5,666 nucleotides of DNA from an uncultured Fibrobacterota bacterium (GTDB taxonomy: Bacteria > Fibrobacterota > Chitinivibrionia > Chitinivibrionales > Chitinispirillaceae): positions 1 to 5,666 of the forward strand of contig CAISVC010000133.1 in the NCBI GenBank assembly GCA_903888815.1, given 5' to 3'. The number at the start of each line of letters is the position of its first letter. Positions within the stretch are counted from its first letter, which is position 1. The notes under the pieces are model-generated. The model saw nothing but the letters and a program-made list of their open reading frames with translations. It did no database searches and was not told the DNA's origin. Below, piece by piece: positions 5,254 to 5,666 of the stretch. The position numbers and the translations under genes were made by a program.

Positions 5254-5666
5254 CTAGAATGCCCACACCACATCGATCTGGTCCGGACCGATAATCATGC
5301 CGACATTTTTTGAAGGTGTCGCTTTCTTGAAGAACAAACGCAGTCCGAAGTACAGAGTCACCGCAGCAACCCCGGTCGCGCAGCCGCCGATTATGAAATC
5401 GTTATTCATGTCGCGCCAGTAACGGTCAAGATCCTGCTCATAGCCGGGATAAAAACCCACATTTTTATAATTGCTGTGCGCTTTAATTCCCTTGTAAAAA
5501 AAATATCCTCCTGCGCCCGTGCTCAGCGCCCCGGTCGAGGTAAGTATGGCGGCAAACACCTTCCGCTGCTGATTCTGGGCTTTTTTCTCTTGGATTTCAC
5601 CCTTTTCCATCTGGGTTTCGAGTTTGGTCTGTCTGAAAACGATGGTGATATTCGGCGGCACTTCCA
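5254..5666 (-). CDS. C-terminal part of a protein with two membrane segments, unknown function, 5' partial
   Basis: Seen: the frame is open to the right edge. The earliest in-window start-type codon is a GTG (5661) reading V-P-P-N-I-T-I; the codon crossing the edge ends in TG and could itself be a start. Numbering from GTG5661, there is a short beta-like stretch, then a Gln/Lys/Glu-rich helix (12-34), a membrane segment (35-56), a polar Tyr/Asp-rich connector (65-87) with YKN and YEQDLDRYWRDMNND, a second membrane segment (88-111), and a short tail ending in WAF. An internal Met (5610) has no ribosome binding site, so a longer protein is likelier than a start there. Inference, from memory only: the VPP-beta end followed by a charged helix and two membrane segments recalls the C-terminus of PEGA-domain proteins in spirochaetes. 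The PEGA part, if present, would lie outside the window. Convergent to tRNA-Ala. Confidence 0.8.
   Translation of the reverse strand, partial: EVPPNITIVFRQTKLETQMEKGEIQEKKAQNQQRKVFAAILTSTGALSTGAGGYFFYKGIKAHSNYKNVGFYPGYEQDLDRYWRDMNNDFIIGGCATGVAAVTLYFGLRLFFKKATPSKNVGMIIGPDQIDVVWAF

Noticed and set aside
5034..5294. Plus-strand 86-residue frame containing GAVAQLGERDVRNVEARGS
   Set aside because: This is the classic false protein made by translating through a tRNA; it covers tRNA-Ala and has no independent support.

Overview
The window looks like bacterial chromosome. It has short intergenic gaps, a four-gene run on the minus strand, and a canonical tRNA with an encoded CCA end. Nothing here fixes the species. 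Two glycosyltransferase-type genes (GT87-like and GT9) suggest a diderm with a lipopolysaccharide-like envelope glycan. The incomplete gene at the right edge resembles, from memory only, C-terminal membrane modules I associate with spirochaetes, so a spirochaete is my weak best guess. Base composition is uneven: sampled lines run from about 22% GC in the left gene to about 68% in the large central gene.

Layout from left to right. (1) 2-1006, plus strand: the 3' part of a polytopic membrane protein of the GT87/DUF2029 type; its true start lies left of the window. (2) Four minus-strand genes in transcription order: a 75-residue unknown protein (4955-4728); a 679-residue protein, probably a helical toroid plus beta-sandwich of the heparinase or polysaccharide-lyase type but lacking a signal peptide (4686-2647); a YkgJ-type cysteine-rich metal-binding protein (2506-1955); and a GT9 heptosyltransferase-family protein (1950-931). 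The spacings are 41, 140 and 4 bp. The GT9 gene runs tail-to-tail into the GT87-like gene and overlaps it by 76 bp. (3) A plus-strand tRNA-Ala(CGC), 5118-5193, lies divergent to this run. (4) At the right edge is the C-terminal part of a minus-strand protein with two membrane segments (5254 to the edge).

Three non-coding structures stand out. A 22-bp near-perfect dyad (4971-4992) sits just upstream of the ribosome binding site of the first minus-strand gene and looks like an operator or 5' leader hairpin. A perfect 9-bp stem hairpin (4714-4740) overlaps the stop codon between the first two genes. The 140-bp gap before the YkgJ gene holds two arrays of degenerate 8-bp units facing each other in inverted orientation (2534-2573 and 2602-2641); I do not recognise this element.

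How the genes work together is only partly visible. YkgJ and GT9 are likely co-transcribed and coupled. The 75-residue and 679-residue genes form the other plausible pair, under the dyad. Whether all four genes make one transcript depends on whether the hairpin and the inverted arrays allow read-through. No CRISPR array, insertion sequence, defence system or secondary-metabolite cluster is visible.
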